A DNA stretch of 26,332 bases, taken from positions 1 to 26,332 of the forward strand of contig JBJMSU010000012.1 in assembly GCA_045801465.1 (NCBI GenBank), written 5' to 3'. Below, piece by piece: positions 22,718 to 26,332 of this stretch. The position numbers and the translations under genes were made by a program. Under the pieces are notes generated by a model. It searched no databases. It had not been told where the DNA came from and worked only from the letters and a program-made list of their open reading frames with translations. Positions within the stretch are counted from its first letter, which is position 1. Each line of letters starts with the position of its first letter. The DNA is from DATFWC01 sp045801465 (GTDB lineage Bacteria; Pseudomonadota; Alphaproteobacteria; Rhizobiales; Xanthobacteraceae).

Positions 22718-22795
22718 CTAGCGCCGCTTTTCGATTTGAAGTTCCTATACGAGCTTGCGGCAGGCGTTGTAGGAACTTCAAATCGGCGGCACTAG
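22718..22795. repeat. CTAG-bounded palindrome 2
   Basis: The left arm starts CTAGCGCCGCTTTTCGATTT and continues GAAGTTCCTA (22718-22747). The right arm TAGGAACTTCAAATCGGCGG then CACTAG ends at 22795. The loop is about 22 bases. It shares both CTAG ends, the GCC-GCTT entry and the inner GAAGTTC/GAACTTC with palindrome 1, though the rest differs. It ends about 33 bases before the GTG start of the next Bug gene, so it would be in or next to that gene's leader. Confidence 0.88.
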
Positions 22796-22827
22796 GCGGG
22801 GAAACGAGAAAACCGGGAGGAGCAAGC

Positions 22828-23799
22828 GTGAAGACGACCGTGCGCCTCGTCGCCGCTGCGGCGGCGCTCCTCTGCGCCAGCCCGGTCCTTGCGCAGACGG
22901 CCTACCCGACCCATCCGGTGCGCATGATCGTACCGTTCGCGGCGGGCGGCCCGACCGACGTGATCGCCCGGGTCGTCGCGCAGAAGCTTTCGGAAAGTCT
23001 CCGACAACAATTCTATGTCGAGAACCTTCCCGGCGCGGGCGGCAATACCGGAACCGCGACGGCCGCGAAATCGCCGCCCGATGGCTATACCGTCCTGGTG
23101 GTCAGCACCGGCTTCATCGTCAATCCGAGCCTGTACGCGAAGGGCGTGCCTTACGATCCGGTGAAGAATTTTGCTCCGGTGACGCTGGTCGCGGCTTCGC
23201 CCAACGTGCTCACGGTCAATCCCAACGTCGCCGCCAAGACCGTCCAAGAGCTGATCGCGCTGGCGAAGGCCAGTCCCGGCAAATTCAGCTTTGCCCAGCC
23301 GGCCACCGGCTCGACGCCGCATCTCAATGGCGAATTGTTCAAGCTTGCGTTCGGGCTCGATCTCACCATGGTGCCGTTCACCGGAGCGGCCCCGGCGATC
23401 ACCTCCACCATCGGCGGACACACGCCGATCGCGTTCACGGCGCTGCCGCCAGCCATGACCAACATCAAGGACGGAAAGCTGCGTGCGCTGGCCGTGCTCA
23501 GCGTCAAGCGCTCCCTGGCCATCCCCGATGTGCCGACGGCGGCGGAAGCGGGAATCCCCGGTCACGAGGGCGACACGCTGACCGGCATCGTGGTTCCGGC
23601 CGGAACGCCCAATGAGATCGTCGATCGGCTCAACGGCGAGATCAAGAAACTGGTGGCGTTGCCCGACGTCAAGGAGAAGCTGGAGACGCTCGGCTTCGAT
23701 CCCGTGGCCGATACGCCGGCCGAATTCGGCGAGCGCATCAGAAGCGAAACCGTAAAGTGGTCCAAGGTCATCAACGACGCCAAGATCAAGATCGATTGA
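22828..23799 (+). CDS. Bug-family (TctC-like) receptor, first of a tandem pair
   Basis: This is a 323-residue periplasmic receptor with a Sec signal peptide (1-23, SPVLAQ cleavage), then the family opening YPTHPVRMIVPFAAGGPTDVIAR. The SLYAKGVPYDPVKNFAPVTLV, VQELIALAKASPGKFSF and TAAEAGIPGHEG segments are also typical. GTG at 22828 has GGGAGGAG upstream. It is closely similar to the next gene (shared PSLYAK, PYDP, PGK and HTPI blocks), so the pair likely arose by duplication and may bind related carboxylates. No TctA/TctB genes are near. The downstream dehydratase suggests a hydroxy-dicarboxylate such as tartrate or a sugar acid as a candidate ligand, which is inference. Confidence 0.92.
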   Translation: MKTTVRLVAAAAALLCASPVLAQTAYPTHPVRMIVPFAAGGPTDVIARVVAQKLSESLRQQFYVENLPGAGGNTGTATAAKSPPDGYTVLVVSTGFIVNPSLYAKGVPYDPVKNFAPVTLVAASPNVLTVNPNVAAKTVQELIALAKASPGKFSFAQPATGSTPHLNGELFKLAFGLDLTMVPFTGAAPAITSTIGGHTPIAFTALPPAMTNIKDGKLRALAVLSVKRSLAIPDVPTAAEAGIPGHEGDTLTGIVVPAGTPNEIVDRLNGEIKKLVALPDVKEKLETLGFDPVADTPAEFGERIRSETVKWSKVINDAKIKID

Positions 23800-23832
23800 G
23801 GGATGTCGAAGGCCCCACACTGGAGAACCGCG

Positions 23833-24801
23833 ATGACGACGATCATGCGAATCGCGGCGCTGTGCGCCGCGCTGCTCCTGCCGGGAACGACATCGGCACA
23901 GCAATATCCGAACAAGCCGGTGCGCGTCATCGTGCCGTTCCCGGCCGGCGGCCCGACCGACGTGGTGGCGCGGCTGATCGGGCAAAAGCTGTCGGAGAAG
24001 CTGGGGCAACAATTCGTCATCGAAAACCAGGGCGGCGCCGCCGGCAATCTCGGCATGAGCGCCGCCGCCAAGGCGCCGGGCGACGGCTATACCATCCTGT
24101 TCGTGTCCTCGAGCTACGTCGTCAACCCGAGCCTCTACGCCAAGGTGCCGTACGATCCGGACAAGGACTTCATCCCGATCACCAAGGCCGGGGCGGCGCC
24201 GCATGCGTTGCTGGTCCATCCCGACATGCCGGTCAAATCGGTGCAGGAACTCGTCGACCTGATCAAGGCCAATCCCGGCAAGTACACCATCGCGTCGCCG
24301 GGCCTCGGCACGACGCCGTCGCTGTCGATCGAGCTGTTCCGGCAGACGTTCAAGCTCGACGACCTGGTGGTCGTCCCGTTCCAGGGCGGCGCGCCCGCCA
24401 TCCAGTCCGTGGTCGCCGGGCACACGCCCATCTCGTTCCAGGCGATCCCGCCCGCCACCCAGCTGGTGCTCGACGGCAAGCTCAGAGCGCTCGCCGTCAC
24501 CGCCGCCAAGCGCTCGTCGGTGCTGCCCGACGTTCCGACGCTGGCCGAGCTCGGCATCGCCGGCCAGGAGGCCGAGACCATGCAGGGCATCCTGGTGCCG
24601 GCCGGCACGCCGAAGGAGATCGCGGCGCTGCTCGAACGCGAGATCACCGCAATCATCGCCACGCCGGACGTCAAGGCCAAGCTGCTCGCCACCGGCATCG
24701 AGCCGGAGGGCACCACGTCGGCGGCGTTCGCGGCTTACATCAAGGCGGAGATCGCCAAATGGAAGAAGGTGATCTTGGCTGCGCATATCCAGCAGATCTA
24801 A
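23833..24801 (+). CDS. Bug-family (TctC-like) receptor, second of a tandem pair
   Basis: The 322-residue receptor has a Sec signal peptide (about 1-22, TTSAQ cleavage) followed by YPNKPVRVIVPFPAGGPTDVVAR. The N-domain shows SEKLGQQFVIENQGGAAGNLG, the hinge region VVPFQGGAPAIQSVVAGHTPI, and the late block LAELGIAGQEAETMQG. ATG 23833 with TGGAGA seven bases upstream is preferred over ATG 23803, which has no ribosome binding site and would place ten polar residues before the signal peptide. The gap to the first Bug gene is 33 bases, so they are cotranscribed. It is followed by a short repeat and then the enolase-superfamily gene. Confidence 0.91.
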   Translation: MTTIMRIAALCAALLLPGTTSAQQYPNKPVRVIVPFPAGGPTDVVARLIGQKLSEKLGQQFVIENQGGAAGNLGMSAAAKAPGDGYTILFVSSSYVVNPSLYAKVPYDPDKDFIPITKAGAAPHALLVHPDMPVKSVQELVDLIKANPGKYTIASPGLGTTPSLSIELFRQTFKLDDLVVVPFQGGAPAIQSVVAGHTPISFQAIPPATQLVLDGKLRALAVTAAKRSSVLPDVPTLAELGIAGQEAETMQGILVPAGTPKEIAALLEREITAIIATPDVKAKLLATGIEPEGTTSAAFAAYIKAEIAKWKKVILAAHIQQI

Positions 24802-24830
24802 GGTCATGCTGTGATGCGGCGAGTCCCATG

Positions 24831-24877
24831 GTCATGGATTCCGGGCTCGCGGGCTGAAGCCCGCGCCGCGGAATGAC
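24831..24877. repeat. GTCAT...ATGAC hairpin repeat abutting a start codon
   Basis: The 47-base element starts GTCATGGATTCCGGGCTCGC and ends GCGGAATGAC, with an inner perfect stem GCGGGCT-GA-AGCCCGC. It ends three bases before the ATG of the enolase-superfamily gene, so it occupies the place of its leader and ribosome binding site. Its left 14 bases are identical to the repeat at 21461. Confidence 0.82.
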
Positions 24878-24880
24878 AGT

Positions 24881-26047
24881 ATGCGCATCGCCGACATCCG
24901 CGAGACCGCGATCCCGATCAAGTCGCAGCTCGCCAATTCGAGCTTCGACTTCTCCGAAATGACGACGTCGGTGGTGGCGGTGATCACCGACGTCAAGCGC
25001 GACGGGCGCCCCGTCGCCGGCTTCGCCTTCAACTCGACGGGCCGCTATGCCTGCGGGGCGCAGATGCGCGCGCGCTTCATCCCGCGCATCCTCAAGGCCG
25101 ATCCGCAAACACTCGTCGATGCCATCGGCCGGAACCTCGATCCGGAGAAAATTCTCACCTGCATGATGCAGCGGGAAAAGGCGGGAGGACACAGCGAGCG
25201 CTCGATCGCGATCGGCACGATCGAGGTGGCGGTGTGGGATGCGGTGGCGAAGATCGCCGAGAAGCCGCTGCATCGCGTGCTGGCCGAGCGCTACAACGGC
25301 GGCAAGGTCGCCGACAAGGTGTTCTGCTACGTGGGCGGCGGCTGGTACGCGCCGGGGCAGACGTTCGCGGACGTCCAGGACGAGATGCGCCGCCATCTCG
25401 ACGCCGGCTACACCATGGTGAAAGCGAAGGTCGGCGGATTGCCGCTCGCCGAAGACGTGCGACGCCTCACGGCGGTGCTCGAGGTGGTGGCGCCGCGCGG
25501 CCGCCTCGCGGTCGACGCCAATTGCAAATTCGCCCGCGACGAGGCGCTCGCCTATGCCAAGGCGCTCGCGCCGCTCCGGCTCGCATGGTTCGAGGAGCCG
25601 TGCGATCCGCACGACTACGCGCTGATGGCGGACATCGCCGGCGCCTATGACGCGCCGCTCGCGACCGGCGAGAACCTGTTCTCCACCCAGGACGTCGCGA
25701 ATTTGGTGCGCTTCGCCGGCCTGCGTTCCGATCGCGACATCATCCAGATTGATCCGCCGCAGTCCTACGGCATCGTGCAGTTCGCCCGCACGGTGGCGAT
25801 GCTCGAACGCCACGGCTGGAGCCGACGGTCGCTGTTCCCGCACGGCGGCAACCAGATGTCGCTCGCCATCGCGGCCGGCTTCGGTCTGGGCGGCGCGGAA
25901 TCCTATCCGGGCGTGTTCGGCGCCTTCGGCGGCTTCGCCGACGACGCGGTGCTCGACAACGGCTATCTCACGCTCTCTGAGCGCCCCGGCATCGGCTTCG
26001 AGGGCCAGAACGCGCTGTATAAAATCATGCGCGAGCTCGTCGCGTAG
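24881..26047 (+). CDS. Enolase-superfamily acid-sugar dehydratase, D-tartrate dehydratase-like
   Basis: The 388-residue protein belongs to the mandelate racemase/muconate lactonizing enzyme group and resembles the characterised Bradyrhizobium D(-)-tartrate dehydratase along its whole length (FxxMTTSxVAVxTDV start, FNSxGRY, GGHxERSxAxGTI, YPxxFxxxGGF). The acid/base Lys181-x-Lys183 is in VKAKVGG. Metal ligands are Asp212 (VDANCKF), Glu238/239 (FEEP) and Glu264 (TGENLFS). His321 (FPHGGNQMS) is the partner base. All catalytic residues are present, so it should abstract the proton alpha to a carboxylate and eliminate water. The motif PHGGHQ of the known enzyme is PHGGNQ here, and EEV is EEP, so the substrate may differ. 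Immediately upstream is a repeat hairpin rather than a clear ribosome binding site. Confidence 0.88.
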   Translation: MRIADIRETAIPIKSQLANSSFDFSEMTTSVVAVITDVKRDGRPVAGFAFNSTGRYACGAQMRARFIPRILKADPQTLVDAIGRNLDPEKILTCMMQREKAGGHSERSIAIGTIEVAVWDAVAKIAEKPLHRVLAERYNGGKVADKVFCYVGGGWYAPGQTFADVQDEMRRHLDAGYTMVKAKVGGLPLAEDVRRLTAVLEVVAPRGRLAVDANCKFARDEALAYAKALAPLRLAWFEEPCDPHDYALMADIAGAYDAPLATGENLFSTQDVANLVRFAGLRSDRDIIQIDPPQSYGIVQFARTVAMLERHGWSRRSLFPHGGNQMSLAIAAGFGLGGAESYPGVFGAFGGFADDAVLDNGYLTLSERPGIGFEGQNALYKIMRELVA

Positions 26048-26050
26048 CCG

Positions 26051-26125
26051 CGTAGCCCGCATGGAGCGAAGCGCAATGCGGGGAGCAGCCATTCCCGGAT
26101 TTCGCTTCGCTTCATCCGGGCTACG
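26051..26125. repeat. GTAGCCCG palindromic repeat
   Basis: CGTAGCCCGCATGGAGCGAA onward (26051-26083) faces ATTCCCGGATTTCGCTTCGC onward ending GGGCTACG (26091-26125), an imperfect palindrome with a short centre. It begins four bases after the dehydratase stop and can act as its 3' stem. Repeats of this GTAGCCCGGATG type are widespread in Bradyrhizobium-related genomes as I recall them. Confidence 0.8.
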
Positions 26126-26140
26126 AAGCCGTTCTTCCTC

Positions 26141-26231
26141 CCTGAGGAGCGCCCGGAGGGCGCGTCTCGAAGGATGAAGGCCCCGGTGGCTGCCCCATCC
26201 TTCGAGACGGCCGCTATGCGGCCTCCTCAGG
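26141..26231. repeat. CCTGAGGAG...CTCCTCAGG palindromic repeat
   Basis: CCTGAGGAGCGCCCGGAGGG onward to CGTCTCGAAGGATG (26141-26176) pairs with CATCCTTCGAGACGGCCGCT onward to CTCCTCAGG (26196-26231), with a 19-base centre. It follows the previous repeat after about 15 bases and lies between the 3' ends of the dehydratase and the minus-strand frame at the window edge. Confidence 0.82.
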
Positions 26232-26257
26232 ATGAGGGCGGAATGCGCGCCGTGCAA

Positions 26258-26332
26258 TCACCTCCCCGACAGCTGCTTGGTCGCCAGCCGCGCGCCGTCG
26301 CTCAGCGCCTTGAGCTTTGCCCAGACGATGGT
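26258..26332 (-). CDS. 3' end of an unidentified gene (continues outside window)
   Basis: Read on the minus strand from the window edge, 24 codons (TIVWAKLKALSDGARLATKQ then LSGR) run to a TGA at 26260-26258. The composition, the position directly behind a convergent repeat and the lack of any other gene here suggest a real C-terminus. The fragment is too short for me to name the family. The gene converges with the dehydratase. Confidence 0.4.
   Translation of the reverse strand, partial: TIVWAKLKALSDGARLATKQLSGR

Noticed and set aside
22629..22795. CRISPR-like array
   Set aside because: There are only two units, each palindromic in itself with differing stems and no unique spacers; no cas gene is present.
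24740..26257. A 505-residue minus-strand frame opposite the dehydratase
   Set aside because: Shadow of the enolase-superfamily gene, with no ribosome binding site or domain.

Overview
The window is GC-rich DNA with dense opposite-strand open frames. It carries many periplasmic solute-binding receptors of the Bug (tripartite tricarboxylate) family, an inverted sox cluster, xanthine-dehydrogenase-type molybdenum hydroxylase genes and many short palindromic repeats with GTCAT...ATGAC or GTAGCCC...GGGCTAC ends. Together these point to a Hyphomicrobiales alphaproteobacterium of the Bradyrhizobium/Rhodopseudomonas/Rhodoplanes kind. That placement is inferred from gene content and repeat style; no rRNA or tRNA gene is present.

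Layout: (1) 1-3200, plus strand: 3' end of a fumarase/aspartase-superfamily lyase, an alpha/beta hydrolase, an Ldh_2-type NAD(P) dehydrogenase and a Bug receptor, tightly packed like a catabolic operon. (2) 3400-11452, minus strand. Read in transcription order this is a two-subunit molybdenum hydroxylase with a terminator-like hairpin behind it, a monoheme cytochrome c, a flavocytochrome-c sulfide dehydrogenase flavoprotein, soxX, soxY, soxZ, soxA, a ModA-like binding protein and an OsmC-family protein. It looks like a periplasmic sulfur-oxidation module without soxB or soxCD in the window. (3) 11453-11848: a divergent control region with a long AT-rich inverted repeat. (4) 11849-14602, plus: a complete TauABC/SsuABC-type ABC importer (ATPase, permease, binding protein). 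(5) 14919-18528, plus: an exported heme/propeller protein and an M24-fold protein lacking most metal ligands. (6) 18733-22516: a ThDP-dependent acetolactate-synthase-like enzyme and a cyclase-family hydrolase on minus, with a plus-strand Uma2-family gene between them. The Uma2 gene is flanked by two copies of a 74-bp sequence that is the 5' end of the ThDP gene. (7) 22828-26047, plus: two tandem Bug receptors and a D-tartrate-dehydratase-like enolase-superfamily enzyme. (8) 26048-26332: two palindromic repeats and the 3' end of a minus-strand frame.

Working together: the sox/FCSD block would pass electrons from reduced sulfur to c-type cytochromes in the periplasm. The surrounding units look like uptake-plus-catabolism cassettes for organic (hydroxy/keto) acids, in which a Bug receptor captures a carboxylate and adjacent dehydrogenase, dehydratase, lyase or ThDP enzymes process it. 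No TctA/TctB membrane partners are in the window, so the receptors would have to use ones encoded elsewhere.

The main oddities are repeats that have landed on gene starts (soxX has no start codon in front of its signal peptide), the duplicated ThDP-gene 5' end around Uma2, a tandem pair of CTAG-bounded palindromes, a SoxY carrier arm ending GAC-LED, and an M24 protein and a cyclase with replaced metal ligands.
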